DNA from: Corallococcus sp. NCRR
GTDB taxonomy: Bacteria; Myxococcota; Myxococcia; Myxococcales; Myxococcaceae
Assembly (NCBI RefSeq): GCF_026965535.1
Contig: NZ_CP114039.1
Span: 6,200,001 to 6,264,000 of the forward strand
Direction: 5' to 3'
Length of the DNA: 64,000 nt
Below are positions 48,237-59,257 of this stretch, piece after piece. Below the pieces are notes generated by a model. The model was not told the origin of the DNA. It worked only from the letters and a program-made list of their open reading frames with translations, and made no database searches. Positions within the stretch are counted from its first letter, which is position 1; every line of letters begins with the position of its first letter. A program made the translations under genes and the position numbers.

Positions 48237-49676
48237 ATGAAGACCCCAACAGACGAGGCGGACCTCATCCAGCCCCTGGCGCTCGTCGAAGGTCCGCTGC
48301 CCACGCGGCTGGCGAATCCCTTCCACCCAGCGCCTCCAGGCCCCTGGGGCCTCCGCGCGGCGCAGGCGCTCCAGCAGCGGCTGCGGCGAGAACCCGCGTC
48401 CTCCGAAGCCCTGTGGCGGCCCGGTGGCGGCAAGATGTTCGGCGTGCTGGTGGTCGTGGCACCTGACGGGCGGGTGGGGTACCTGAGCGCCTTCTCCGGG
48501 ATGCTGAACGGCGCGTGGAACGTGGAGGGCTTCGTGTCGCCGCTGTTCGACCCGGTGGCCCGCAACGCGTTCTGGCCCGCGGGAGAGGCAGAGCTGGCCA
48601 AGCTGGAACACCAGCACGCGGCGCTGTGCCAGGAAGCGGAGGCGCTGCGCGCACAGGGACGCGCTGATTCGCTGCGCGACGTGGAAGCGCGCCTGGCGGA
48701 CGTGGAGCACGTGCGCGCCGAACGTTCGCGTGCTTTGTGGCGTCAGGTGACCCAGGGATATGTCATTCCCAATGCACGCGGTGAAACCCAGACACTGGCC
48801 TCGCTGTTCGCGCCCAAGCCGCCTCCCGGTGGCGCCGGTGACTGCGCCGCTCCCAAGCTGCTGGCGTATGCCTTTCGCAACGGATTGACGCCCCTGGAGC
48901 TCGCGGAGTTCTGGTGGGGAGCCCCGCCGCTCGATGGCCGCCGGGAGTCCGGTGCGTACTACCCGGCGTGTGACAACAAGTGCGGCACGGTGCTGCCGTA
49001 CATGCTGCGGGGATTGGTGGTGGAGCTGGCTCCCGCCGCGCCAGCCGTCCCCGGACCGCGCGTCCTCCATGAAGACCCGTGGCTCCTCGTCATCGACAAG
49101 CCCGAGGGACTGCCCACGCTCCCCGGACGCCATGCGCCCACGCGCGACTCGGTGCTCGTCCGGCTCCAGCCCCGGTTCCCGGACCTGGTCCCCGCCAGCT
49201 TCCTCCACGAACTGGACCCGGAATCCTCCGGCCTCCTCGTCATCGCCCGGGACGCGGTGACCCGCGCCTCGCTCCAGCGCCAGTTCTCCCAGCGCGAGGC
49301 GGAGCAGCGTCACGTCGCCTGGGTGGACGGCCTCGTGGAGGGCGACGCCGGCCTCATCGACCTGCCGCTGCGCCCGGTGGCCCACGCGACCTTGGAGGAC
49401 TGCGTGGACGCCCGCCACGGCAAGCGGACCCGGAGCGCGTGGAAGGTCCTCCGTCGCGAAGCGGCCCGGACCCGGGTGGAATTCGTTCCAACGACCCAAG
49501 TGCCCCACACGTTGCGTATCCATGCCGCGCATCGCCTGGGGCTGGGACTGCCCATCACCGGGGACGCGCGCTTGGGTCGAGAGGACGTGCGGCTGATGCT
49601 CCATGCCGACGCGCTGGCCTTCGTGCATCCACGCACCGGCGAGCGTCTGGTGTTCGCTTCGCCCGCGCCATTTTGA
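48237..49676 (+). CDS. RluA-family pseudouridine synthase with long N-terminal domain
   Basis: 479 residues from ATG 48237. The C-terminal ~210 residues are the RluA catalytic domain: V-I-D-K-P-E-G-L-P-T-L-P-G, H-E-L-D-P-E-S-S-G-L-L-V (catalytic Asp ~327) and H-T-L-R-I-H-A-A-H. The N-terminal ~265 residues include a helical coiled-coil-like segment (~110-165) and a Cys pair (C-D-N-K-C) of the type found in larger RluA proteins. It converts uridine to pseudouridine in tRNA or rRNA; the exact site is unknown. Confidence 0.9.
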   Translation: MKTPTDEADLIQPLALVEGPLPTRLANPFHPAPPGPWGLRAAQALQQRLRREPASSEALWRPGGGKMFGVLVVVAPDGRVGYLSAFSGMLNGAWNVEGFVSPLFDPVARNAFWPAGEAELAKLEHQHAALCQEAEALRAQGRADSLRDVEARLADVEHVRAERSRALWRQVTQGYVIPNARGETQTLASLFAPKPPPGGAGDCAAPKLLAYAFRNGLTPLELAEFWWGAPPLDGRRESGAYYPACDNKCGTVLPYMLRGLVVELAPAAPAVPGPRVLHEDPWLLVIDKPEGLPTLPGRHAPTRDSVLVRLQPRFPDLVPASFLHELDPESSGLLVIARDAVTRASLQRQFSQREAEQRHVAWVDGLVEGDAGLIDLPLRPVAHATLEDCVDARHGKRTRSAWKVLRREAARTRVEFVPTTQVPHTLRIHAAHRLGLGLPITGDARLGREDVRLMLHADALAFVHPRTGERLVFASPAPF

Positions 49677-49788
49677 AGTCTGGCCGTCTGGATTGTTTGA
49701 TCAATTCAAAGGCCCGCGGCGACCAAGGGAAAGAGAAGGGCGGGAAGGCCCTTCATGGACAGACACCCCCACCTTGGAGAGGAATCCC

Positions 49789-50328
49789 ATGACCTACGCA
49801 CGCAAGAACCCCGGCTCGAAGTCCTTCATCACGGGCCTGCTGCTCGCCGCGACGGCTCTCACCGGCTGCGGACAGGACGACATCGACCGCAAGTACCAGG
49901 GGACGTACGCGCTGGATCTCCAGCTCGACACCGGCGCGAAGGTGGCCGAGGGAGACCTGGACGTGGGCTTCAACGTCTACAACGACGATGACGCCATCAT
50001 CTCGATGAACAAGCTGCTGTGCACCCTCTCCGCCAGCTACAAGGCGAAGGTCGCGCTGCCCGGCGAGGACGGCAAAGAGGTGGAGGTCGAGCTGCTGAGC
50101 GACGTGCGCCCGGATCAGATCCTCGTGTGCCCCGTGCCCGCGGAGCTGGGGGAGAACCTCTGGCTGCACTTCCGCCTGGGCCTGGGTCGCGTCGAGAAAC
50201 AGCAGCTCATCATCGACTACGACGGCACCGTGGTGCGCGGCACGCTCGATGAGGTCTCGAACGGCCAGGGCATCCGCGTGGGGACCTTCGACTACACGTT
50301 CCAGGGCAACGAAGTGGCAGTGCCCTGA
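49789..50328 (+). CDS. Hypothetical lipoprotein
   Basis: 179 residues from ATG 49789, with GGAGAGGAA upstream. Lipobox L-T-G-C at ~Cys26. The mature domain looks like a beta-rich barrel or sandwich (D-V-G-F-N-V-Y, L-W-L-H-F-R-L-G-L-G-R-V, V-G-T-F-D-Y-T-F). Two cysteines (C-T-L-S and V-C-P-V) may pair. No family recognised. Confidence 0.75.
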   Translation: MTYARKNPGSKSFITGLLLAATALTGCGQDDIDRKYQGTYALDLQLDTGAKVAEGDLDVGFNVYNDDDAIISMNKLLCTLSASYKAKVALPGEDGKEVEVELLSDVRPDQILVCPVPAELGENLWLHFRLGLGRVEKQQLIIDYDGTVVRGTLDEVSNGQGIRVGTFDYTFQGNEVAVP

Positions 50329-50515
50329 TTCACCCGGCGCAATCCCAGCGTCCATCGCGCGACACCGGGTGTGAGTGGCCCCAGCGGCTTTCCACATCCT
50401 GCCTTCGTCGCGGTGGACGTCGGGTGCCGTGCATTGACCCCTCCCGGCAGGTGCTTGCGTGATTCCCGCGTTGCGCGCATACCCTGACTTTCGCGCAGAG
50501 AGGGGGGCAGGCGTC

Positions 50516-51133
50516 GTGCTCAAACTCAGAACCGAAGCCGAAGCCTGGATGCCCTTGTCGGGCGATGCGGAGCGCCACGCGCTGGACCACCCGTGGCCTT
50601 CCCCTGAGCAGGGCAGCGTGCGCTTCGTCGTGGGCGAGGACTTCTTCCGTCTGGAACACGACGCCCGGCTGGAGCTCTACCGCGACCTGTCGGAGCGGAT
50701 GCTCGCCGTGTTCCGCGAACTCACCCCGCCCGGCGGCTGGCTCTACGCGTTGGATCCGCAGCACCCCTGCTACCGCTTCTACCCGCACGTCCGCTTCGAG
50801 TCCGGCGCGACGCTGGAGGAGATGACCGGGCTCTACACGCGTGAGCACATGGAGCGCGTGGAGCGCGGCATCCACCCGCCGTCGTTCGAACCGCGCTGGG
50901 CCATGGACGTCCACCCGGCGGGGGACCCGGAACACCTCTTCGCGCCGCCGGACTTCCAGTTCGTCTTCGCCGCGCGCTACCGCGTGGGCAACTTCGACGG
51001 GCTGGAGGCCCCGGGCAGGGGCCCCATCGAGACGGAGACTTACGAACTCTTGGGACAGCGCCTCATCGCGGCCGTGGACAGGAACCCGCCGGCGCTCTTC
51101 CAGCGCGCGCGCAGGTTGGGGCCCGACGACTGA
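50516..51133 (+). CDS. DUF2716-like protein
   Basis: 205 residues from GTG 50516, preceded by the strong AGAGAGGGGGG; an earlier GTG at 50459 has none. The central W-L-Y-A-L-D-P-Q-H-P-C-Y-R-F-Y-P-H resembles the DUF2716 core, which also has W-M-P before and a G-N-F element after it. The family is uncharacterised. It may be a nuclease- or phage-associated cytosolic protein; the call is moderate. Confidence 0.6.
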   Translation: MLKLRTEAEAWMPLSGDAERHALDHPWPSPEQGSVRFVVGEDFFRLEHDARLELYRDLSERMLAVFRELTPPGGWLYALDPQHPCYRFYPHVRFESGATLEEMTGLYTREHMERVERGIHPPSFEPRWAMDVHPAGDPEHLFAPPDFQFVFAARYRVGNFDGLEAPGRGPIETETYELLGQRLIAAVDRNPPALFQRARRLGPDD

Positions 51134-51148
51134 GGGCAACCCGGACCG

Positions 51149-51343
51149 TCAGGCCGGGCGGGACACGCCGCGCGGCCGGGGCGCACCCTCGTAATAGAGG
51201 TTGGCGCGCCCCTCGCCGTAGACGACCAGCACCCGGTCGTTCTCCTCCAGGAGCCCGGACGTCTTCTGCGTGACCTTGCGGACCAGCGTGTCGAGCTGTG
51301 CCGGACCCTGCTTGCTGCTGGCCCGGACCGTGACGACTGGCAT
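51149..51343 (-). CDS. 4-oxalocrotonate tautomerase-like protein
   Basis: 64 residues. M-P-V-V-T-V-R gives the catalytic N-terminal Pro after Met removal. The helix K-Q-G-P-A-Q-L-D-T-L-V-R-K-V-T and the strand V-L-V-V-Y-G-E-G-R match the 4-OT fold, which forms hexamers. AGGAGCGG precedes the ATG. The Arg residues expected in the active site are not all at standard positions, so the substrate is uncertain. Convergent with the DUF2716-like gene. Confidence 0.75.
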   Translation of the reverse strand: MPVVTVRASSKQGPAQLDTLVRKVTQKTSGLLEENDRVLVVYGEGRANLYYEGAPRPRGVSRPA

Positions 51344-51452
51344 TCGGTGTTCCGCTCCTGGTGACCTCCCGCGACGGCAGGAAGGGCGTTGCGTGTCATA
51401 GCCAACGGAACACTTCGTTGACAAGTGCGCGCTGCCACGATGGATAGAGGTC

Positions 51453-52073
51453 ATGCTCCACCTCGCTCGCGCATTGCTGGTTGCTTCGCTTGCCCTGGTC
51501 TCCACGTCCGCCGCCGCGCAGTCGCGTGAAGCCCTGGACCTGCGGGGCCACGTGTCGCCCACGCCCTTCTGGCTGCCCCGGGGCGTGTTCCTGGGCACGC
51601 AGATCAACAACGGCGCCATCATCCCCAACCTGCGCATCCAGTGGGAGTTCACCATCTTCCAGGACCGCAAGGACGCGTGGATCGCCGTCCTGGAGGGTGG
51701 GGTGGGGTGGGCGGCGACATTGCCCGAGAGCGCGCTGGCCGGCCGCAACCTCTACCTCCCGGTGACCTCCTACTACGAGCACAACGCGCAGCTGGGCTTC
51801 GGCTACCGCAACCACCTGCCGGGCAAGGTCCACTGGGGCTTCCAGGTCACCGGCGGCCCCACCTTCTACGGCGCCCATTTCACCACCCAGCCTCCGGACC
51901 GCCGCGTCGCGGGCTCCGTCCAGGGGCGCGTCCAGATTGGCTACCAACTGCCCCGGGACGTGGGCGTGGGCGTGGCGCTGGGCTACTCGGAGCCCTTCGG
52001 CCTGAAGAACCGCAGCTTCGCGCGTGACTTCGTGGGTGGCGTGAACATCGGATTTTTCGCGGATTGGCGGTAA
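51453..52073 (+). CDS. Outer-membrane beta-barrel protein
   Basis: 206 residues with a signal peptide (L-L-V-A-S-L-A-L-V-S-T-S-A-A-A-Q). The mature part has alternating strands and ends G-V-N-I-G-F-F-A-D-W, close to a barrel end with a penultimate aromatic. It begins the plus-strand run with the FHA and PP2C genes; the tautomerase gene diverges from it. Confidence 0.78.
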   Translation: MLHLARALLVASLALVSTSAAAQSREALDLRGHVSPTPFWLPRGVFLGTQINNGAIIPNLRIQWEFTIFQDRKDAWIAVLEGGVGWAATLPESALAGRNLYLPVTSYYEHNAQLGFGYRNHLPGKVHWGFQVTGGPTFYGAHFTTQPPDRRVAGSVQGRVQIGYQLPRDVGVGVALGYSEPFGLKNRSFARDFVGGVNIGFFADWR

Positions 52074-52143
52074 GGGCGCGGTACACTCCCTGCGCGAGAG
52101 CGGCCCCGCCTGCTGGTGCGGGTAGGGCGCCACTTCCACGTCC

Positions 52144-52656
52144 ATGGTCGAGCTGCTCAGTGCCCACGTCGCGCGCTACCTGCGCAACCGCGAGGAGTTC
52201 GAACGGGGACTCCCGGCGGGGCTCCTCCTCTTCACGCCCCCACTGGGCGGGGTGACTCCCTCCGACCAGGAGGAGTACCCCATCCGGACGGTGACCAACG
52301 CGGGGCCGCCGACGCTCGGGCAGGACGAACCCATCGTCTTCCCGGTGCTCAAGTCCCAGGGCAACGCCTTCGGCCGGGGCATCACCGTGGGGCGCACCGG
52401 CAACAACGACGTCGTCCTGGATGACGGCAGCGTGTCCCGTTTTCACGCGTGGTTTTCACGGGACGCGGGGGATACCGGTTTTCTACTGACAGATGCGGGT
52501 TCGAAGAACGGCTCGTACGTGGCCGGGGGCCGGCTGTTGGCCCGCAAACCCATGGCGGTGGAGGACGGGGTCCGGCTGCGCTTCGGTCAGGTGGAGGTCA
52601 GCTTCTACACGGCGGGAGGCTTCGCGCGCCTGCTGTCGGTGCGCCTGCAACCCTGA
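52144..52656 (+). CDS. FHA domain protein
   Basis: 170 residues. The FHA core is I-T-V-G-R-T-G-N-N-D-V-V-L-D-D-G-S-V-S-R-F-H-A (phospho-Thr binding through Arg/Ser/His) and S-K-N-G-S-Y-V. It reads phospho-threonine on partners, probably substrates of Ser/Thr kinases. The PP2C phosphatase 71 bp downstream can remove such phosphates, so the two likely work in one switch. Confidence 0.93.
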   Translation: MVELLSAHVARYLRNREEFERGLPAGLLLFTPPLGGVTPSDQEEYPIRTVTNAGPPTLGQDEPIVFPVLKSQGNAFGRGITVGRTGNNDVVLDDGSVSRFHAWFSRDAGDTGFLLTDAGSKNGSYVAGGRLLARKPMAVEDGVRLRFGQVEVSFYTAGGFARLLSVRLQP

Positions 52657-52727
52657 AGCCTTGCCACGTCTTCGGCGGCCTGCGTAACGTGCGGAGTCAC
52701 CCTCTAGGCACGGATGGAGCGTTCGCG

Positions 52728-54005
<1,278 letters not shown>

Positions 54006-54030
54006 AGCGGGAACTCCCACGCCCCCCGGG

Positions 54031-54048
54031 GCGTCCTCAAGAGGACGC
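54031..54048 (+). terminator. Hairpin after the PP2C gene
   Basis: GCGTCCTC (54031-54038) and GAGGACGC (54041-54048) form an 8-bp inverted repeat; AATTTT follows about 7 bases later. Position 26 bp after the stop suits a terminator, but the loop would have to open a pair or two. Confidence 0.45.
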
Positions 54049-54116
54049 TCTGGAATTTTCCGGGGGAAACCGTCGTTGGGGGGCCGGCCTGGGAGTAAGG
54101 TCCCGGCCGCGTACAC

Positions 54117-57092
54117 ATGCGCAAATGGGTCTTCATCGCGGTGGCCGCCGTGCTGGCGCTCGCCGCCATCATGCTGGGGCCCCGGTGGGGCGCTCCGGCC
54201 GCGCGCCCCGTCTCGCCCGTCTCCGCCAGCTCCATCCGTCAGGGGATGCCCGCCTTCAACGCGGTGGCGGTGTCGTCCGGTGCGCAGGAGGGGCTGACGC
54301 TCACCGGGCGCGTGCTGGACGGCAACGGCCGGCCGGTGGCGGACGCGGAGGTGTCGCTCGCGGCCTCGGCGGAGCGGACGCTGGCGGACGTGCGGTGCGA
54401 CGAGTGCGGACTGGCGCTGCTGGCCTGCACCGCGCATGAGACGGCGCTGCACACGCGGGCCTTCTTCGAACAGCAGCAGGGCTTCCTCACCGCGCGCGCC
54501 ACGGTGCGCACGGACGCGGAAGGGAAGTTCCGCTTCGAGCACCTGGCGGGCGTGTCCTTCACGGTGTGGGCGCGCTCGGCGGGGCTGGGCGTGGCGCTCA
54601 AGGACCGGGCCGCGCCGGGCGAGGCGGTGGAGCTGTACCTGCCGCCCTTGCGGAGCATCACCGGCACGGTGGTGGATGACTCCGGGCAGGCGAGGCCCGG
54701 GGCGCGCGTGCGCGCGGTGTCGCGCAAGGTGCCGCTTCCCTTCGAGGCCGTGGCGGGCGCGGGCGGAGCCTTCACGCTGTCCGGCCTGGGCGAGGGCCCC
54801 TTCTACGTGCTCGCGGACGCGGAGGGCTTCCAGCCCGCGGTGGCGCAGCAGGTGGAGGCGGACTCGCAGCCCCTGCGCCTGAAGCTGACGCCGTCGCGCA
54901 CGCTGGAGGTGCGCGTGCTGCGCGACGGGGCGCCCGCGGCGGCGACGGTGCGGCTGCGTGGAGACCACCTGACGCGCGAGGAGCACGCGAAGGCGGAGGG
55001 TGGGCCGGTGCGCTTCAACGGCCTGTACCCGGACGAGGTGGTGGTGACGGCGGAGGCGCCGGGCTTCGGCTCCACGCCCCAGACGCTCACGCTGTCGCAG
55101 CGGGTGACGCAGGTGACGCTGGTGCTGGAGGCCGCGGGCCGGCTGCTCGTCACGATTGTCGACGAGGACGGTCAGCCGGTGCCCAACCCGCAGCTGCTCC
55201 TGCGCACGGTGGCGGGCGACCTCATCCGCCGCGACGCGGTGCCCACCGGGGCCCTGGCGGAGCTGGGGCCGCTGGCGCCGGGCGAGTACGTGCTGGAGGG
55301 GCAGGCGGAGGGCTTCACCGCGGCGCAGTTGCCCGCGCGTGTGTCGCCGGGCGAGACGCCGCTGGAGCTGGAGCTGGCGAAGGCGACGGTCATCAGCGGG
55401 CAGGTCATCGACGAGTACGGCCGGCCCGCGGCGGGCGTGTCCGTGCTGGTGCAGCCCACGGGCGGCGTGGTGAACGCGGGCGAGGACGGCCACTTCACGG
55501 CGCAGGTGCCCATGCCGGGGCTCTACACGCTGCACGCGCACCACTCCGAGTGGGGCGGCGGCAGCGTGCAGGCGTCGGCGCCCGCGACGGACGTGACACT
55601 GTCGCTGGAGGCGAAGGCGGGCGCGGACGTGACGGTGACGAGCGGAGGCCGGCGGGTCGAGGGCGCGGACGTGACGATGTGGGCGGATCCGGAGAACATC
55701 TTCCGCAGCGACCGCCCCTCCGGGCCGGACGGCGTGGTGCCCATGCGCGGCCTGCCGCCGGGCACGTACCAGTTGGTCGCGTCGCATCCGGAGTACCTGC
55801 CATCGAGCCCCCGGCCGGTGACGGTGCAGGACGGGACGAAGCAGCAGGTGACGGTGGAGCTGGAGGCGGGCGCGCAGCTCACGGGCGACGTGGTGGACGA
55901 AGACGGCCAGCCGGTGGTGGGCGCGGCGATGAGCGTGGCGCCGCGCGTGGCGGAGCCGACGCAGTCGGACTCGAGCGGCCACTTCGAGTTCCGCGCGCTG
56001 CGGCCGGACCGCACCTACGCGGTGGAGGCGCGCCACGCGAGCTACGAGCCGCTGGAGCGGCCGCAGGGCAAGCCGGGCGGGCCGCCGGTGCAGGTGAAGA
56101 TGCGCCGGCGCACGACGTTCCGGGGCCGCGTGGTGGACGACTCCGGCCAGGCGGTGCGCCGCTTCCGGGTGGACGAGCACGACGTGAACAGCCCGGACGG
56201 GCGCTTCGAGCTGCCGCTGTCCACGGCGGGCGACCGGCTCATCGTCGCGGTGGACGCGGCGGGGTACGAGCCGCAGGTAGTGGACCGCCCCTCGACGCCG
56301 CAGGACATGGGCGACATCGTGCTGGTGAAGGCGCCGTCGGTATCCGGGCGGGTGCGGGACGCGTCGGGTGGCGCGGTGCCGGACGCGGTGGTGACGTGCG
56401 ACGTGTGCGACGGGTCGGTGTTGTCCGGGCCGGACGGCAACTTCACGCTGGCGAGCCCGCCCTTCGTGCCGCGCTTCACGGTGTCCGCGCGCAAGGGCAA
56501 GGTGAGCGGCACGCAGGAGGTGCCGCGAGGCAGCACGGCGCCGGTGGAGCTGACCCTCAAGCCCGCGACGCACCTGACGGGCCGGGTGTACCTGGCGGAC
56601 GGGCAGCCCGCGGCGGGCGCGCAGGTGGAGGGGCTCAACGCGGACCGCAGCGAGACGGTGTCGCTGATCACAGGCGCGGATGGCCGCTACAGCGCGGACC
56701 TGTCCCCGGGCAACTACCGCTTCGTGGTGGGCGGGCGCGGCGCGGGCCAGCCGGCGGTGGTGGTGCGGGTGGCGGGCACGGAGATGACGTTGGACCTGGG
56801 CCCGGTGCCGGGGACGGGCTCCGTGACGGTCCTCATCCAGCCGGAGCGGGGCAAGGCGCTGTGGGTGGTGCCTGGGGACGTGGGCGCGGTGGGCAATCCG
56901 CCCACGGAGCTGTTGCGCTCGCCCTTCGCGCAGTTGGTGTACCAGCCCATGTCGGAGCGGGTGGTGGTGCAGGGGCTGCGGCCGGGCCGGTACACGCTGG
57001 TATGGGGGTACTTCCACGCGGAGATGCCCGGGTCGGGCCCGGTGGTGCGCTCGGTGGACGTTCCCACCCAGGGCGAGGTGTCCCTGCGGTAG
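54117..57092 (+). CDS. Large exported protein with ~8 carboxypeptidase-regulatory-like (Ig-fold) repeats
   Basis: 991 residues with an N-terminal membrane anchor or signal ([13 protein letters not shown]). The rest is a string of CarboxypepD_reg-type domains, each marked by G-x-V-V-D-x-x-G-Q-P-V-x-G-A, for example [29 protein letters not shown] and [11 protein letters not shown] count about eight. No protease site is visible. It probably serves as an adhesin or envelope scaffold. Confidence 0.9.
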   Translation: MRKWVFIAVAAVLALAAIMLGPRWGAPAARPVSPVSASSIRQGMPAFNAVAVSSGAQEGLTLTGRVLDGNGRPVADAEVSLAASAERTLADVRCDECGLALLACTAHETALHTRAFFEQQQGFLTARATVRTDAEGKFRFEHLAGVSFTVWARSAGLGVALKDRAAPGEAVELYLPPLRSITGTVVDDSGQARPGARVRAVSRKVPLPFEAVAGAGGAFTLSGLGEGPFYVLADAEGFQPAVAQQVEADSQPLRLKLTPSRTLEVRVLRDGAPAAATVRLRGDHLTREEHAKAEGGPVRFNGLYPDEVVVTAEAPGFGSTPQTLTLSQRVTQVTLVLEAAGRLLVTIVDEDGQPVPNPQLLLRTVAGDLIRRDAVPTGALAELGPLAPGEYVLEGQAEGFTAAQLPARVSPGETPLELELAKATVISGQVIDEYGRPAAGVSVLVQPTGGVVNAGEDGHFTAQVPMPGLYTLHAHHSEWGGGSVQASAPATDVTLSLEAKAGADVTVTSGGRRVEGADVTMWADPENIFRSDRPSGPDGVVPMRGLPPGTYQLVASHPEYLPSSPRPVTVQDGTKQQVTVELEAGAQLTGDVVDEDGQPVVGAAMSVAPRVAEPTQSDSSGHFEFRALRPDRTYAVEARHASYEPLERPQGKPGGPPVQVKMRRRTTFRGRVVDDSGQAVRRFRVDEHDVNSPDGRFELPLSTAGDRLIVAVDAAGYEPQVVDRPSTPQDMGDIVLVKAPSVSGRVRDASGGAVPDAVVTCDVCDGSVLSGPDGNFTLASPPFVPRFTVSARKGKVSGTQEVPRGSTAPVELTLKPATHLTGRVYLADGQPAAGAQVEGLNADRSETVSLITGADGRYSADLSPGNYRFVVGGRGAGQPAVVVRVAGTEMTLDLGPVPGTGSVTVLIQPERGKALWVVPGDVGAVGNPPTELLRSPFAQLVYQPMSERVVVQGLRPGRYTLVWGYFHAEMPGSGPVVRSVDVPTQGEVSLR

Positions 57093-57132
57093 TCGTGTTG
57101 CGACCGGGCGGGCCGGCGCGTAATGAAGCCGC

Positions 57133-58350
57133 ATGGACGCATCCGCATTGAAGGGTCGCCGCATCATCGTCGGCGTGGGTGGCGGCATCGCGGCGTACAA
57201 GGCCTGCGAGCTGGTGCGTGAGCTGGGCCGAGCAGGCGCGGACGTGCGGGTGGCCATGACGGAGGCCGCGCGCCAGTTCGTCACCCCGCTGACCTTCCAG
57301 GCGCTCGTGGGGCACCCGCCGCTCACGGACTACTTCGACCCGGCGCAGGAGGGGAACTTCGGCCACCTGGACCTGGCCCGCTGGGGCGAGCTCTACGTGG
57401 TGGCGCCCGCGACGGCGGACCTCATCGCGAAGATCCGCGCGGGCTTCGGCGGGGACGCGGTGACGACGTCGCTGCTCGCCTTCAAGGGGCCGGTGGTGCT
57501 GGCGCCCGCGATGAACGTGGCGATGTGGGAGAACGCCCGGACGCAGGAGAACGTGGCGTCGCTGCTGGCGGAGTCGCGGTTCAGCACGGTGGGGCCGGGC
57601 GCGGGGATGCTGGCGTGCGGCGACGTGGGGGCGGGGAGGCTGGCGGACGTGGGCGCCATCGTGTCCTCGGTGGCCGCGAGGCTGGGGGGTGGTCCGCTCA
57701 CGGGCAAGACGGTGCTGGTGACGGCGGGTCCCACGCGCGAATACCTGGATCCGGTGCGGTTCATCTCCAATCCGTCCACGGGGAAGATGGGCCTGGCGCT
57801 GGCGCACGAGGCACGGGCGCTGGGCGCGAAGGTGACGGTGGTGCTGGGCCCGGTGGGCGCGGTGGACCGCACGGGCCTGGAGGTCGTGGACGTGGTGAGC
57901 GCGGAAGACATGGCGCGCGAGGTGTTGTCGCGAGTGGAGTCCGCGGACGCGTTCATCGCCACCGCGGCGGTGAGCGACTGGAGGCCGGAGACGCGCGCGC
58001 CGCAGAAGGTGAAGAAGGGCGAGGGCTCCGAGAACCTCAAGCTGGTGCGCACGCCGGACGTGCTCCTGGAGGCGTCACGCAAGGTGGCGGGGAAGGCGAA
58101 GCGTCCGGTGCTGGTGGGCTTCGCGGCGGAAACCGAGCGGGTGGTGGAGCACGCGCGCGAGAAGCTGGAGCGCAAGGGCCTGGACGCCATCGTCGCCAAC
58201 GACGTCACCGCGGAGGGCGCGGGGTTCGGGACGGAGACGAACCAGGTGACGGTGATTTCGCGCGGTGGTCCTGACCAGGTGCTGCAGGGCAGCAAGCGCG
58301 CGGTGGCGGCGGAGATTCTTGCGCTGCTGCTCGTGTCACCGCGCGGCTGA
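57133..58350 (+). CDS. coaBC: Bifunctional phosphopantothenoylcysteine decarboxylase / phosphopantothenate-cysteine ligase
   Basis: 405 residues. The CoaC half has [19 protein letters not shown] and [13 protein letters not shown] (FMN site and catalytic Cys). The CoaB half starts near residue 190 with [22 protein letters not shown] and the A-A-V-S-D-W segment. It makes 4'-phosphopantetheine for coenzyme A. It follows the repeat protein by 40 bp but is functionally unrelated. Confidence 0.97.
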   Translation: MDASALKGRRIIVGVGGGIAAYKACELVRELGRAGADVRVAMTEAARQFVTPLTFQALVGHPPLTDYFDPAQEGNFGHLDLARWGELYVVAPATADLIAKIRAGFGGDAVTTSLLAFKGPVVLAPAMNVAMWENARTQENVASLLAESRFSTVGPGAGMLACGDVGAGRLADVGAIVSSVAARLGGGPLTGKTVLVTAGPTREYLDPVRFISNPSTGKMGLALAHEARALGAKVTVVLGPVGAVDRTGLEVVDVVSAEDMAREVLSRVESADAFIATAAVSDWRPETRAPQKVKKGEGSENLKLVRTPDVLLEASRKVAGKAKRPVLVGFAAETERVVEHAREKLERKGLDAIVANDVTAEGAGFGTETNQVTVISRGGPDQVLQGSKRAVAAEILALLLVSPRG

Positions 58351-58588
58351 GCGCTTCAACAAGGAGCACGGGCTCACACGGGAGATAGGGCTCGCCGTCC
58401 CGCACTTCTTCGCGTCGGCAATGGCGGCGGCCCGCCCCGACCTGGTGGCGGGAGTGCCCCTGCGCACAGTGGAGATGCCCTTTCCGTCACCGCGCATGAC
58501 CCAAAGCCTCATCTGGCACACCCGGACGGATGCGGACCCGGGTGCGTGCTACTTCCGCTCGCTCGTTGTGGAAGCGCTCGGGGAGTGA
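58346..58588 (+). pseudogene. C-terminal remnant of a LysR-type regulator
   Basis: The frame ends at TGA 58588 and reads V-P-H-F-F-A-S-A-M-A-A-A-R-P-D-L-V-A-G-V-P and W-H-T-R-T-D-A-D-P-G-A-C-Y-F-R-S-L-V-V-E-A-L, the end of LysR effector domains. No start codon, DNA-binding domain or N-terminal two thirds exist upstream, where coaBC ends. A shortened duplicate of its last ~60 bp lies at 59201-59257. Confidence 0.75.
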
Positions 58589-58763
58589 CTTGGAACGCAG
58601 AGAACAGGCAAGGCCCATGCTCTCACTTCTTGTTGTTCGGGAATGCCTTTGAGAGCGCACTGACACCACATCTTGGAGCAGGTGCCAATGGACGCCGTCC
58701 GCACGAGATTGTCGACGCCTGCGTGAGGTACCCCACCCGCAGCGCATCTCTCGAAAGGCGGAA

Positions 58764-59129
58764 ATGATGAAGACCCGTTTCGGCGGTGTTGGCGTCCTTC
58801 TCCTCGGTGCGACTCTTGCGGTCGGGTGCGGTGGCGGTGAGTTGGATGTCCCGGAGGGTTCACAGGGGCCTGTCACGGTTGAGAGCGGCAGTCCCTCCGA
58901 AGTGGAGCCGGCCGCCGGTTCGGAATTCACCTCTCGGGCGCAGGAAGAGGAGCGGAGCGTCGGAGCTTCCGCGGCTTGCTGCTACGCAGCCTGCACCGGA
59001 GATAACCGTCCGGGCCACTTCTATGGCCCGTTCCGGAGCGTCATCTACGGCAACTGCGCGAACTACGGGACCTACTACTGCGGACAGCGAGGCTGGACGC
59101 TCGAGAAGGCGAAGTGGGACAACTGTTGA
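58764..59129 (+). CDS. Small Cys-rich lipoprotein (related to the 31.6-32.2 kb pair)
   Basis: 121 residues, AAAGGCGG before the ATG. Lipobox A-V-G-C at ~Cys22. A long acidic linker (~25-65) leads to a Cys-rich end: A-C-C-Y-A-A-C-T-G, C-A-N-Y-G-T-Y-Y-C-G-Q-R-G-W, K-W-D-N-C. The Y-Y-C-G-x-x-x-W segment matches the N-Y-Y-C-G-R-T-A-Y element of the lipoprotein at 31936. Function unknown. Confidence 0.82.
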   Translation: MMKTRFGGVGVLLLGATLAVGCGGGELDVPEGSQGPVTVESGSPSEVEPAAGSEFTSRAQEEERSVGASAACCYAACTGDNRPGHFYGPFRSVIYGNCANYGTYYCGQRGWTLEKAKWDNC

Positions 59130-59200
59130 GCCACCGCTTTCTCCAGCGCATGGGTTGCGTCGATAAATGGCATCCCCCGCCTGGAGAGATGCCATCTCGG

Positions 59201-59257
59201 CCGCCGCGCATGACCAGGTGCCTCATCGCGCTCGCCGTCGAAGCGCTCAGGGAATGA
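59201..59257 (+). repeat. Shortened duplicate of the LysR remnant's 3' end
   Basis: cgcgcatgacc, gcctcat, ctcg, aagcgctc and g-g-a/g-a-t-g-a follow in the same order as at 58492-58588, with about 50 bp missing in the middle. It overlaps the 3' end of the opposite-strand reductase gene. Confidence 0.6.
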
